The notes below the pieces were generated by a model, which was not told the DNA's origin, ran no database searches, and saw nothing but the letters and a program-made list of their open reading frames with translations. The position numbers and the translations under genes were made by a program. 64,000 bases of DNA, taken from Umezawaea endophytica (GTDB lineage: Bacteria; Actinomycetota; Actinomycetes; Mycobacteriales; Pseudonocardiaceae). Location: NCBI RefSeq assembly GCF_025061645.1, contig NZ_JANYMP010000008.1, positions 307,943 to 371,942 of the forward strand. Direction: 5' to 3'. Positions 51,824 through 60,966 of this stretch are shown piece after piece; position 1 is the first letter of the stretch; every line of letters begins with the position of its first letter.

Positions 51824-53821
51824 ATGACCACTTGGCCCACGGGTATGGCCGGCTTGGCTTGGGGCGCCGACTACAACCCCGAGCAGTGGCCCGAAGACGT
51901 GTGGGCCGAGGACGTCGAGCTCATGCGCCGTGCGGGCGTGACCATGGTCAGCGTCGGGATCTTCTCCTGGGCGCTGCTGGAAACCTCCGAGGGCGAGTAC
52001 GAGTTCGGCTGGCTGGACCGGGTGCTCGACCTGCTGCACGAGGGCGGTGTGCGGGTCGACCTGGCGACGGCGACGGCCTCGCCGCCACCGTGGCTGACCA
52101 CGGCCTACCCCGACGTGCTCCCGGTGCGCGAGGACGGTGTCCGCTTCACCCACGGGTCGCGCCAGGAGTACTGCCCCAGCTCGCCGGTGTACCGCGAGAA
52201 GGCCGTCGCGCTCGCGACCGCGCTCGCCGAGCGGTACCGCGACCACCCCGCGCTGGCCGCGTGGCACGTCGGCAACGAGTACGGCTGCCACGTCGCCCGC
52301 TGCTACTGCGACCGCTGCGCCGAGGCGTTCCGCACCTGGCTGCGGCACCGCCACGGCGACCTGGACACGCTCAACGAGGCCTGGGCGACGGCGTTCTGGA
52401 GCCAGCGCTACTCGGCGTGGGACCAGGTCCTGCCGCCGCGCGTGACGCCGACGTTCGCCAATCCGGGGCACCTGCTGGACTTCGACCGGTTCTGCTCGGA
52501 CGCGCTGCTGGAGCTGTACAAGGCTGAGCGCGACGCGCTGCGCGAACGCACCCCGGACGTGCCGATCACCACGAACTTCATGGTGGGCTGGACCTTCGAC
52601 GCGCTGGACTACTGGGCGTGGGCGCGCGAGGTCGACTTCGTCTCCAACGACCACTACACCCGGTCCGAGAGCGACGACCGGCACGTCGAGCTGGCGATGG
52701 CCGCCGACCTGACCCGCGGCCTGGCGGGCGGGCGGCCGTGGCTGCTGATGGAGCACTCCACGTCCGCGGTGAACTGGCAGCCGCGCAACATCGCCAAGCA
52801 GCCCGGTGAGCTGCGGCGGCACTCGTTCGCGCACACCGCGCGCGGCGCCGACGGCACGCTGTTCTTCCAGTGGCGGCAGTCGCGGGCGGGCGCCGAGCGC
52901 TACCACTCCGCGATGGTCCCGCACGCGGGCACCGAGACCAAGGTGTACCGCGAGGTCTGCGAGGTCGGGGCCGAGTACGGGAAGCTCGCCGAACTCGTCG
53001 GGTCCACTGTGGACGCTTCCGTGGCGGTCGTCTACGACTGGCAGTCCCGCTGGCTCTCCGGCCAGCAGGCGCACCCCACCGAGGACTTCTCCTACCAGGA
53101 GACCGTGTTCGGGCTCTACCGGCAGTTCTGGGACGCCGGTGTCACGGTCGACTTCGTGCCGCCGTCCGCCGACCTCTCGTCGTACCGGCTGGTCGTCGTG
53201 CCCGCGCTGTACTCGGTGACCGACGCCGACGCCGCGCGGATCGCCGACTACGTCGACGGCGGCGGGCACGTGCTGGTCACGTACCTGTCCGGTGTCGCCG
53301 ACGAGCGCGGCCACGTGCGGCTCGGCGGCTACCCCGGCGCGTTCCGCGACCTGCTCGGCGTGTGGACCGAGGAGTTCTTCCCGTTGCGCGAGAACGAACG
53401 CGTGCGGCTGGACGACGGCGGCGAGGCGGCCGTGTGGACCGAGTCGCTGCACGTCAGGGGTGCGGAGGTGGTGTCGTCGTACGTCGACGGCCCGCTGCCC
53501 GGCGTCCCAGCGGTCACCCGCCACCAGCACGGCGCGGGAACCGCCTGGTACGTCGCCTGCGGCCTGGTCGATGACGGTCTGCGACGGGTCGTCGACGCGG
53601 CGCTGGAGCGCGCGGGCGTAACACCCGCACCCGGATTGGAGATCGTTCGGCGAAGGGGTACTCGCAACGGCGAACCCGTATCGTGGCTGGTTGCGATCAA
53701 CCACGCTGCGGAGGACGTCGCACTGCCCGCGTCCGGTGTCGAACTGCTGTCCGGCTCCCGAGTCGACGGCCTGCTGGTGGTTCCAGCCGGAGCGGTCGCT
53801 GTGCTGAGGGAGATGGTGTGA
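51824..53821 (+). CDS. Beta-galactosidase, glycoside hydrolase family 42
   Basis: 665 residues. GADYNPEQWPEDVW at the start is a GH42 hallmark. Acid/base Glu152 is in WHVGNEYG and nucleophile Glu310 in LLMEHSTSAVNW. Zinc-type cysteines (CHVARCYCDRC) follow the first catalytic Glu. A glutamine-amidotransferase-like middle domain and beta C-terminus complete the fold. No signal peptide: it splits galactosides imported by the neighbouring transporter. Confidence 0.93.
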   Translation: MTTWPTGMAGLAWGADYNPEQWPEDVWAEDVELMRRAGVTMVSVGIFSWALLETSEGEYEFGWLDRVLDLLHEGGVRVDLATATASPPPWLTTAYPDVLPVREDGVRFTHGSRQEYCPSSPVYREKAVALATALAERYRDHPALAAWHVGNEYGCHVARCYCDRCAEAFRTWLRHRHGDLDTLNEAWATAFWSQRYSAWDQVLPPRVTPTFANPGHLLDFDRFCSDALLELYKAERDALRERTPDVPITTNFMVGWTFDALDYWAWAREVDFVSNDHYTRSESDDRHVELAMAADLTRGLAGGRPWLLMEHSTSAVNWQPRNIAKQPGELRRHSFAHTARGADGTLFFQWRQSRAGAERYHSAMVPHAGTETKVYREVCEVGAEYGKLAELVGSTVDASVAVVYDWQSRWLSGQQAHPTEDFSYQETVFGLYRQFWDAGVTVDFVPPSADLSSYRLVVVPALYSVTDADAARIADYVDGGGHVLVTYLSGVADERGHVRLGGYPGAFRDLLGVWTEEFFPLRENERVRLDDGGEAAVWTESLHVRGAEVVSSYVDGPLPGVPAVTRHQHGAGTAWYVACGLVDDGLRRVVDAALERAGVTPAPGLEIVRRRGTRNGEPVSWLVAINHAAEDVALPASGVELLSGSRVDGLLVVPAGAVAVLREMV

Positions 53822-53822
53822 A

Positions 53823-54620
53823 GTGCTGGCTCGGCAACGACAAGCGGTGATCCTCGAGGAGATCCGCCGCACCGGGGCGGTCCGCGTGAGCGACCTGGTG
53901 GTGCGCCTCGGCGTCTCGGACATGACCATCCGCCGGGACCTGGACGTGCTGGCGGCGCGCGGAGTCATAGAGAAGGTCTATGGCGGCGCGACGTCCGTGG
54001 TCGGGCGCAGCACGGACGAACCGGGCTTCGAGGCGAAGTCGGTGCGGCAGCTCCCGGAGAAGGAGGCCATCGCCCGGCAGGCCGCCGCGCTGGTCCGCCC
54101 CGGCACCGCCATCGGGCTGTCCGCGGGCACGACGACGTGGACGCTCGCGCGGTTCCTGGAGGACATCCCGGACCTGACCGTCGTGACGAACTCGATCCGG
54201 GTCGCGGACGTGCTCCAGCAGGGCGGGCGGACCGACCGCACGGTCGTGCTGACCGGTGGCGTGCGGACGCCGTCGGACGCGCTCGTCGGGCCGGTCGCCG
54301 TGCAGGCGCTGCGGTCGCTGCACCTGGACGTGGTGTTCCTCGGCGTGCACGGCATGGCCGAGCGGTCCGGGTTCACCACGCCCAACCTGAACGAGAGCGA
54401 GACGGACCGCGCGCTGGTCGACGCGGCCGGTCGCGTGGTGGTCGTCGCCGACCACACCAAGTGGGGCACGGTCGGCATCTCCACCATCGCCGACCTCGAC
54501 GAAGCGGATGTGCTGGTGACCGACGAGGGTCTGGCGGACGACGCCAAGGCGATCCTCGCGGAGCAGGTCGGGGAACTCGTGCTCTCGCACGTGCCCGGAA
54601 GGGGAGAGGAACTCGCGTGA
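53823..54620 (+). CDS. DeoR/GlpR-family transcriptional regulator
   Basis: 265 residues, GTG start one base after the GH42 stop. HTH: VSDLVVRLGVSDMTIRRDLD, then the DeoR signature VYGGA. Sugar-phosphate sensing domain: SAGTTTWTLARFL, VVTNSIRVADVL, VVVVADHTKWG. Likely represses the galactose genes in response to a phosphorylated sugar. Confidence 0.9.
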   Translation: MLARQRQAVILEEIRRTGAVRVSDLVVRLGVSDMTIRRDLDVLAARGVIEKVYGGATSVVGRSTDEPGFEAKSVRQLPEKEAIARQAAALVRPGTAIGLSAGTTTWTLARFLEDIPDLTVVTNSIRVADVLQQGGRTDRTVVLTGGVRTPSDALVGPVAVQALRSLHLDVVFLGVHGMAERSGFTTPNLNESETDRALVDAAGRVVVVADHTKWGTVGISTIADLDEADVLVTDEGLADDAKAILAEQVGELVLSHVPGRGEELA

Positions 54621-55717
54621 AGGAAGCGTTGCGGCGGACCGCGGCGAAACTGGCTGATGGTCGGGAGATCATCTACTTCGACGACACCCCGGACGCGCCT
54701 CCGCGCACGGCGGTGGACACGAGGGACCTGCCGGAGTCGCAGCCGCACTCGGAGGTCCGCCGCGACCCCCTGACCGGCGAGTGGGTGGCGATGGCGGCGC
54801 ACCGCCAGACCCGCACCTACAAGCCACCGGCCGACCTGTGCCCGCTGTGCCCGACGTCGCCGGGCAAGCCGACGGAGATCCCCGAGTCGAGCTACGACGT
54901 GGCGGTCTTCGAGAACCGCTTCCCGTCGTTCGCCGAGGACGTCCCCGACGTGCAGTCCACTGTGGACGGCATGTCGATGGTGCACCGCGCCGCGGGCCGC
55001 GGCCGTTGCGAGGTCGTCTGCTTCACCTCCGACCACAACACGTCGTTCGGCGAGCTGACCCCGCACCGGGTGCGGACCGTGGTCGACGTGTGGGCCGACC
55101 GGACCGAGGCGTTCGCCGAGATCCCCGGTGTGGCGCAGGTGTTCCCGTTCGAGAACCGCGGCGAAGAGATCGGCGTGACGCTGCACCACCCGCACGGCCA
55201 GATCTACGGGTACCCCTTCGTCACGCCCAAGACCGAGCGGATGCTGAGCGTCGCGGGCGAGTACTTCGCCGAGCACGGCACGCACGTGATGGGTGACGTG
55301 CTGGCCGCCGAGCGCGCGGCGGGGACCCGGATCGTCGCCGAGGGCGAGCACTGGACGGCGTTCGTGCCCGCCGCGGCTCGCTGGCCCGTCGAGGTCCACG
55401 TGGTGCCGCACCGCCAGGTGCCGGACCTGCCCGCGCTGACCGACGCCGAACGCGACGACTTCGCGCACCTCTACCTGCGCGTGCTGCACCTGATGGACGC
55501 GCTGTACGACCGGCCGCTGCCCTACATCGCGGCCTGGCACCAGGCACCCGTGCGGACCGGCCGCGACCTCTCCTGGCTGCACCTGGAGGTGTTCTCCGTG
55601 CTCCGCACGAAGGACAAGCTGAAGTACCTGGCGGGGTCCGAGTCCGGCATGGGTGTGTGGATCAACGACGTGACGCCGGAGCAGATCGCTGAGCGGTTGC
55701 GGGGCTCTTCAGCCTGA
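54617..55717 (+). CDS. galT: Galactose-1-phosphate uridylyltransferase
   Basis: 366 residues, GTG overlapping the DeoR stop. Catalytic His-Pro-His is H191-P192-H193 in LHHPHGQIYGYPF; a zinc site CPLCPTSPGKP lies near residue 76, and HLEVFSVLRTKDKLKYLAG near the end. It is the second Leloir step, converting galactose-1-phosphate to UDP-galactose. galK and galE are not in the window. Confidence 0.93.
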   Translation: MKEALRRTAAKLADGREIIYFDDTPDAPPRTAVDTRDLPESQPHSEVRRDPLTGEWVAMAAHRQTRTYKPPADLCPLCPTSPGKPTEIPESSYDVAVFENRFPSFAEDVPDVQSTVDGMSMVHRAAGRGRCEVVCFTSDHNTSFGELTPHRVRTVVDVWADRTEAFAEIPGVAQVFPFENRGEEIGVTLHHPHGQIYGYPFVTPKTERMLSVAGEYFAEHGTHVMGDVLAAERAAGTRIVAEGEHWTAFVPAAARWPVEVHVVPHRQVPDLPALTDAERDDFAHLYLRVLHLMDALYDRPLPYIAAWHQAPVRTGRDLSWLHLEVFSVLRTKDKLKYLAGSESGMGVWINDVTPEQIAERLRGSSA

Positions 55718-55746
55718 AACAACACTCACACGTGATGCCCAGGTCC

Positions 55747-55765
55747 GTTTAAGGCTCCTCTCAGG
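55747..55765 (+). promoter_or_regulatory. MprA-box-like site before the HtrA-like gene
   Basis: GTTTAAGG, CTC, CTCTCAGG: the second half is identical to the repeats ahead of the MprA-like gene, the first half is degenerate, and the 8-3-8 layout is the same. It ends 22 bases before ATG 55788, against 21 bases for the mprA site. Confidence 0.6.
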
Positions 55766-55787
55766 CGGGCACCGCAGAGTTATGGGC

Positions 55788-57260
55788 ATGACCGAGAGCA
55801 ACCACGGTGCCGCTGAGGACAAGCCTCAGCCCGAGGCGCCGCAGACGCCGCAGCAGACTCCCACTGCCGTGCCGAGCGAGCAGCCCAGCCCGTGGGCCGC
55901 CAACGCTCCTGCGACCCCTCAGCAGGAGTGGCAGCCCGTTCCCGGTCCCGCCCACCCCGGTTTCCAGCAGCAGGGTGCTGGACAGCCGGACCCCGGCCAG
56001 CCAGGCGCTTTGCAGGGGGCGTCTGGCCAGCCGGGGACTTCTACCCAGGGAACCGCCGCACCGGAACCCGCCCAGGTCGGCCAGCCGGGATCGCCCCAGT
56101 TCGGCCTCCCCGGCACTCCGCCGCCGCAAACCGGTCCGTTCTACGCCCAGCCGGGTGTGTCGTACCCGATCCCGCCCCAGCAGCAGCGCAAGGCCGGTCG
56201 CGGCCGGGTCGTGGCGGGGGTGGCCGCGGCGGTGCTCGCCGTCGGCGCGCTGTCCGGCGGCATCGGCGGCTACATCGGCTACCAGGCGGCCGTGGACGCG
56301 CAGCCCGTCACGAACGCGCTCACCGCGCCGAGGCCCGTCCAGCAGAGCAGCAACGCGCCCGCCGGGTCCATCGAGAGCGTCGCCGAGAAGGTGCTGCCCT
56401 CCGTGGTGAAGCTCCAGCTCTCCGGCGGTGAGGGCTCCGGCATCGTGATCAGCTCGGACGGCTACGTCCTGACCAACAACCACGTGGTCGAGAGCGCGGC
56501 TGCGGGCGGTCAGATCCAGATCGTCTTCCAGGACGGCAAGACCACGACCGCCACCATCGTCGGCCGCGACCCGTCGTCCGACCTCGCGGTGGTGAAGGCG
56601 GCGAACGTGACCGGCCTGCCGACGGCGGAGCTGGGCAACTCGGGTGGCCTGAAGGTCGGCCAGCAGGTGGTGGCCGTCGGGTCGCCGTTCGACCTCCAGG
56701 GCACCGTCACGTCCGGCATCGTCAGCTCGCTGAACCGGCCGGTCCGGGCGGGTGGCGAGCAGGGCTCGCAGGCTTCGGTGCTGGACGCGATCCAGACCGA
56801 CGCGGCGATCAACCCCGGCAACTCGGGCGGTCCGCTGGTGAACATGCAGGGCCAGGTCGTCGGCATCAACTCCGCCATCTACAGCCCGAACTCGACGTCG
56901 CAGTCGCAGGGCGGTTCGGTCGGCATCGGCTTCGCCATCCCGATCGACCAGGCCCGGCGCACGGCAAAGGAGATCACCGACACCGGCAAGTCGACCCAGA
57001 CCGTGCTCGGCGTCTCGGTCAAGGACGGCGACAAGGGCGGTGCGGTGGTCAACGAGGTTACCGCGGGCGGCGCGGCCGAGAAGGCGGGCCTGAAGGCCGG
57101 TGACGTGATCACCAAGTTCGACGGCCGCAAGATCGACACGTCGGACGCGCTGGTCGCGGCCGTCCGTTCCAAGGCCCCCAACGACAAGGTGCAGCTCACG
57201 GTCGGCGAGGACAAGACGGTCGAGGTCACCCTCGGCAGCCAGGTCGTCGAACCGAAGTAG
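55788..57260 (+). CDS. HtrA/PepD-like membrane-anchored serine protease with PDZ domain
   Basis: 490 residues from ATG 55788 (ATG 55782 adds two). The first 140 residues are Pro/Gln-rich and cytoplasmic. One membrane helix lies at about 142-165 (VVAGVAAAVLAVGALSGG). The trypsin-like domain has His232 (TNNHVVES), Asp265 (SSDLAVVK) and Ser346 (NPGNSGGPLV). A C-terminal PDZ domain follows (GGAAEKAGLKAGDVITKFDG). It degrades misfolded exported proteins; mycobacterial PepD is an MprA target, and the shared operator suggests the same link here. Confidence 0.9.
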   Translation: MTESNHGAAEDKPQPEAPQTPQQTPTAVPSEQPSPWAANAPATPQQEWQPVPGPAHPGFQQQGAGQPDPGQPGALQGASGQPGTSTQGTAAPEPAQVGQPGSPQFGLPGTPPPQTGPFYAQPGVSYPIPPQQQRKAGRGRVVAGVAAAVLAVGALSGGIGGYIGYQAAVDAQPVTNALTAPRPVQQSSNAPAGSIESVAEKVLPSVVKLQLSGGEGSGIVISSDGYVLTNNHVVESAAAGGQIQIVFQDGKTTTATIVGRDPSSDLAVVKAANVTGLPTAELGNSGGLKVGQQVVAVGSPFDLQGTVTSGIVSSLNRPVRAGGEQGSQASVLDAIQTDAAINPGNSGGPLVNMQGQVVGINSAIYSPNSTSQSQGGSVGIGFAIPIDQARRTAKEITDTGKSTQTVLGVSVKDGDKGGAVVNEVTAGGAAEKAGLKAGDVITKFDGRKIDTSDALVAAVRSKAPNDKVQLTVGEDKTVEVTLGSQVVEPK

Positions 57261-57271
57261 CCCCCAGGATT

Positions 57272-57300
57272 CCCGGCGCGATTGCCCCTCGCGCCGGGAC
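57272..57300 (+). terminator. Terminator of the protease gene
   Basis: An 11-bp perfect stem (TCCCGGCGCGA and complement) and 7-base loop, 11 bases after the stop. Confidence 0.75.
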
Positions 57301-57401
57301 GGGTTCCCGGCGCGGGAGCGGGTGACGCAGGGAGAGCGAAGCTTCTCGGCGACAGGAACCCTGAACACCTCGGCCACGCCAAGACAGGACCCCCTCACCT
57401 G

Positions 57402-57806
57402 TCACGGCGTGGCTGGGGTGTTTTCGCGTCTGACCAACCCGGTGATCACCACGGTGGTCCAGACGACGGCGAGCGCGATCAGCAGCCCGGCCAGGTACGG
57501 ACGGTCGTGCAGGCCCGGCGTGACCGGACCGGAGAACGTCCGCCACAGGTAGGGGATCGACAGCACCACCAGTACCCCGCTGACCACGAGGCCCGCGCCG
57601 ACCGGCGCCCGCCATCGAGGCGGCAGCACGCGGGAGACCACCACGCCGCCGACGGCCACGAGCGGAGCGAGCAGCGCGTCGTGCAGCACCGGCCCGCCCA
57701 GCAGCCAACCGCCCAGCGACAGCGGGCTGTCGAACACCACCGGCACCAGCTCCACGACGCCCCAGCCGAGCAGCCCGACACCGAGAACCCCGATCACCCA
57801 GCGCAT
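57402..57806 (-). CDS. Small integral membrane protein
   Basis: 134 residues, four hydrophobic segments, ATG with GGAGGT six bases upstream. It overlaps the stop of the molybdopterin oxidoreductase gene, so it is the last gene of that operon. No family recognised; perhaps a partner of the oxidoreductase membrane part. Confidence 0.65.
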   Translation of the reverse strand: MRWVIGVLGVGLLGWGVVELVPVVFDSPLSLGGWLLGGPVLHDALLAPLVAVGGVVVSRVLPPRWRAPVGAGLVVSGVLVVLSIPYLWRTFSGPVTPGLHDRPYLAGLLIALAVVWTTVVITGLVRRENTPATP

Positions 57807-58900
57807 CACCGCACCTCCAGTCGTGAAACCCACTTGGTCTGGAGCACGCCGGGCCTGCTGGGGGCGATCACCCGGCACGGGTAGCCGTGGTCCAGGGTCA
57901 GCACCTCGCCGTTCATCCGCAGCGCCAGCAGCGTCAGCGGGTCCGCGGTGTGCGTGCCGGGCAGCGTGCTCGACCGGTAGAGGCCGCCCTGCTCCAGCGA
58001 CTCGACCCGGACGTCGCTGCCCGCGGGCACGCCCGCTCGTTCCAGCAGGTCCTTCACCGGCACACCCGTCCAGGTCGCGCTCGCGCTCCAGCCCTCGACG
58101 CACGCGATCGGCAGGTCGGCGGTCGTCTGCGGCATCGCCCGCAGCTCGGCCAGGGAGAACTCGACGTCACCGACGGTGAGCCGCCAGGATTCGTCCACAG
58201 TGGACACCTGGGCCGCCTCGGCGCGGCGGTTCACCGGCACGCCGGTCGCGGACCGCGAGGCGAACACCGAGACGTTCCGCAGCCACGGCACCGTTCCGCC
58301 GACGGTCGCGAGCACGGCCGCGCCCGTCGCCACACCCGTGGTGAGCAGGAAACCCCGACGGCTCAGCGCGCCGGTCGTGGGCCGCGGCTCTTCCTCCGAG
58401 CGGGTCAGGGCTTCGCGGATGACCGGCAGCTTCACCGCGATGTGCACCAGCAGTGCGCCCACGGCGATCCAGGCCACCGCGTAGTGCGCGGTGGGGAAGA
58501 AGAACGCCCACGGGTAGTTCTGGGCGACGTTGAACACGCCGGTCAGCAGCTCGAAGAACGACGCGCCGATCAGCACCAGGATCGACCCGCGCTCCAGGGC
58601 GTGCGGCACGGACTTGACCAGCGGCCTGCCGAACAGCTTCGGGTAGACGCTCCACAGCTTGGCCAGCAGCAACGGGATCGCGGCGACACCCGACGTGACG
58701 TGGACGCCCTGGGTGATCCGGTACAGGCTGACCGGCCGTGACGGCCAGGTGAACCACGCGGCCGGGTGCTGGATGCCGTGGCTGATCAGGCCGGTGATGA
58801 AGCACAGGCCGAACGCGATCCCCAGCCACAGCCCGATCCGCGCCGAGACCCGCGGCCCGTGCGTCGGACTGGCGAAGTCGGCTTCCTCCGGAATCCTCAC
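57806..58900 (-). CDS. Membrane molybdopterin oxidoreductase (sulfite-oxidase fold)
   Basis: 364 residues from GTG 58900. The N-terminal half has four to five membrane helices, with spaced His residues (HGIQHPAAWF, GVHVTSG, HYAVAWIAVGALLVHIAVK) like a cytochrome b-type domain. A linker with SRRGFLLTTGVATGA follows. The C-terminal half is a sulfite-oxidase-like molybdopterin domain with Cys267 (IACVEGW) as molybdenum ligand. The fusion suggests electrons pass between the membrane haem part and the molybdenum site. Substrate unknown. Confidence 0.83.
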   Translation of the reverse strand: MRIPEEADFASPTHGPRVSARIGLWLGIAFGLCFITGLISHGIQHPAAWFTWPSRPVSLYRITQGVHVTSGVAAIPLLLAKLWSVYPKLFGRPLVKSVPHALERGSILVLIGASFFELLTGVFNVAQNYPWAFFFPTAHYAVAWIAVGALLVHIAVKLPVIREALTRSEEEPRPTTGALSRRGFLLTTGVATGAAVLATVGGTVPWLRNVSVFASRSATGVPVNRRAEAAQVSTVDESWRLTVGDVEFSLAELRAMPQTTADLPIACVEGWSASATWTGVPVKDLLERAGVPAGSDVRVESLEQGGLYRSSTLPGTHTADPLTLLALRMNGEVLTLDHGYPCRVIAPSRPGVLQTKWVSRLEVR

Positions 58901-59511
58901 GACCGCTCCAGTTCCGCGAACCAGCGGCCCGCGCGCTCGACCAGCCAGCGGACCCGGAACCCGGCGTCGTGCGCCGCGGTCTCCAGCGCCTCCGGGTCGA
59001 GCCACGCCCAGTCGAACCAGGCGCCCCAGGAGTCCTCGCCGCCGACGCGGGCGCGTTCCCGCCGCAACCCGCAGCCCGGCGGGTCGACCTCCAGCAGCAC
59101 GGTTCCCCTGCTGTGCAACAACGTCCCGACCCGGCGCAGCAACGCCGTCGGGTCGCCGCCGATGCCGATGTTGCCGTCGGCCAGCAGCACGTGCGACCAG
59201 CGGCCCTCGCCGGGCAGCGGGGCGAACAGGTCGCGGAGCAGCGCCGGGACGCCGCGCGACCGGGTCAGCGAGACCGCGACCTCCGAGTGGTCGACGCCGA
59301 GCGCGACGATCCCGCGCTCCACCAGCGCGGCGACCAGCCTGCCGGGACCGCAGCCCAGGTCGATGGTCGGTCCCGCGCACGCGTCCACCAGCACCCGGTC
59401 CGCGGCGTCGGCGTCCTCGTGCCACCTGCTGATCGGCATGTCGACCCGCCTCCCGCCGCCGAGGTCCAGCCAGCACCGGGAGCCGCGCAGACCCACGTCG
59501 AACGCCGTCAT
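58897..59511 (-). CDS. Class I SAM-dependent methyltransferase
   Basis: 204 residues. IDLGCGPGRLVAALVERG is the SAM-binding motif, LGVDHSEVAVSL the next strand. It overlaps the genes on both sides by four bases (GTGA, ATGA), so it is made in step with them. Substrate unknown; the neighbours point to envelope glycolipid or cofactor work. Confidence 0.85.
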   Translation of the reverse strand: MTAFDVGLRGSRCWLDLGGGRRVDMPISRWHEDADAADRVLVDACAGPTIDLGCGPGRLVAALVERGIVALGVDHSEVAVSLTRSRGVPALLRDLFAPLPGEGRWSHVLLADGNIGIGGDPTALLRRVGTLLHSRGTVLLEVDPPGCGLRRERARVGGEDSWGAWFDWAWLDPEALETAAHDAGFRVRWLVERAGRWFAELERS

Positions 59512-60176
59512 CGCACGGCTCCCACGAGCAGCGCGTCGGCGAACCGGCTGCCCGGCAGCGAGGCCGCCACCTGCCACGCGGTCGCCATGTCGTCCACATC
59601 GGACAGTTCGGGGAGCAGGCCGATCCGCAGGCCGTCCCGCTTCAGCGCGACGGCCGTCAGCGCGCCGGTGTCGTCGCGGGACATGGGGACCGTCCGCAGC
59701 GCGCTCGCGCGGTGGCCGTCCCGCAGGCCGAGCGCCCACCAGCCGCCGTCGGTCGCCATCCCCAACGCGCCGTCGACGTGCCGCAGGGACCCGACGCACT
59801 CGTCCAGCAGTTCGGCGGTGACCTGCGGGGTGTCCATGCCGATCTGGAGCACCGGCAGGCCCGCGTTCAGGAACGCCGCGTCGGCGTGGGCGTTGACCAG
59901 CCGGGTCGCGAAGTCGGATCCCCGTTGCGGCACCAGGACCACGTGCCGGAGCAGGGACCGGATCTCCCGCGACCGCCTGGCCCGCGTCAGGTCCCCGGTC
60001 AGCGCCACGACCGGCACCACGTCCGGGGTGGCGAGCACGGCGTCGAGCGTGTCCAGCAGGGACGCGGCGGCGATGTCCGCGGCCTGCTCCGGCGAGACGG
60101 CCGGGCTGAGGCGGGTCTTGGCCAGTCCGGGCACGGGTGCCTTGGCCACCACCAGGATCGAGGCGCGGGCGCTCAT
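59508..60176 (-). CDS. DUF2064 / TIGR04282-type glycosyltransferase-fold protein
   Basis: 222 residues. ILVVAKAPVPGLAKTRLSP and GMDTPQVTAELL match the DUF2064 family, a GT-A-like nucleotide-sugar fold; related proteins are named for arsenosugar synthesis. Overlaps both neighbours by four bases. Confidence 0.8.
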   Translation of the reverse strand: MSARASILVVAKAPVPGLAKTRLSPAVSPEQAADIAAASLLDTLDAVLATPDVVPVVALTGDLTRARRSREIRSLLRHVVLVPQRGSDFATRLVNAHADAAFLNAGLPVLQIGMDTPQVTAELLDECVGSLRHVDGALGMATDGGWWALGLRDGHRASALRTVPMSRDDTGALTAVALKRDGLRIGLLPELSDVDDMATAWQVAASLPGSRFADALLVGAVR

Positions 60177-60847
60177 CGGAGCACCCCCGCCATGTCGCGA
60201 ACGGCGCGCACCGTGCCGCGCACCGACCCGGAGACCTTCGACTTCGTGCCCGCGGCGCGCGGCCCGTACGTGACGTCGCGCTCCTCGACGCGCCACCCCG
60301 CCTCACCAGCGCGCAGCAGCAGTTCCAGCGGGTAGCCGAAGGCGCGGTCCTGGATGCCGAGGTCCAGCAGGTCCTGGCGGCGGAACGCGCGCATCGGCGC
60401 GATGTCCCGCACCGGCAGGCCCTTCCCGCGCAGCAGGGCCGCGAGCACCGCGTTCCCCGCTCTCGCGTGCCACGGCCAGCTACCGCTCGTCGTCGGGACC
60501 CGCCTGCCGACCGCGAGGTGAGCGCCCGCGCGCACCAGGTCGACCAGGTCGGGGAGTTGTCGGGGGTCGAGCGAGCCGTCCGCGTCGAGCACGCAGACGA
60601 TCTCCGACCGGGCCAGTTCCACACCGGTATGCGCGGCGGCGCCGTAACCCTTGCGCGGCTCGTGCACCACCCGCGCGCCCAGTTCGGCGGCCACTTCAGG
60701 GGAGCCGTCGCGGGAACCGTTGTCGACCACCAGCGCGCGGAAGCCCGGAGGCAGCGCGCGCAGCACGCCGGGCAGGGCCGCGGCTTCGTCCAAGCAGGGG
60801 AGCACCACGTCGATTTCGTCCACAGCGGACAGGGTGGGCCGGTTCAC
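60173..60847 (-). CDS. Glycosyltransferase family 2
   Basis: 224 residues, GTG start. VVLPCLDEAAALPGVLRAL, VVDNGSRDGSPEVA and CVLDADGSLDP (the DxD-like metal site) define GT2; GKSK-like KSKVSGS at the end resembles dolichol-phosphate sugar synthases. First gene of the five-gene leftward operon, divergent from a membrane GT-C-like gene. Confidence 0.87.
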   Translation of the reverse strand: MNRPTLSAVDEIDVVLPCLDEAAALPGVLRALPPGFRALVVDNGSRDGSPEVAAELGARVVHEPRKGYGAAAHTGVELARSEIVCVLDADGSLDPRQLPDLVDLVRAGAHLAVGRRVPTTSGSWPWHARAGNAVLAALLRGKGLPVRDIAPMRAFRRQDLLDLGIQDRAFGYPLELLLRAGEAGWRVEERDVTYGPRAAGTKSKVSGSVRGTVRAVRDMAGVLR

Positions 60848-60953
60848 CGCACCGCGAAAGCCTTGGCGTGCTTACCGAATCGTGACGTGTGACGAGTTCT
60901 TACGGGTGTCTGACGGATCGGCTCCCCCGCCGGTGGGCGGCACCGGACTGCCC

Positions 60954-60959
60954 TACGGT
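60954..60959 (+). promoter_or_regulatory. -10 box TACGGT for a leaderless transcript
   Basis: A TANNNT hexamer seven bases before GTG 60967. It decides that start over the GTG/ATG-type starts near 60889, which lie upstream of it. Confidence 0.5.
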
Positions 60960-60966
60960 CCAACCC

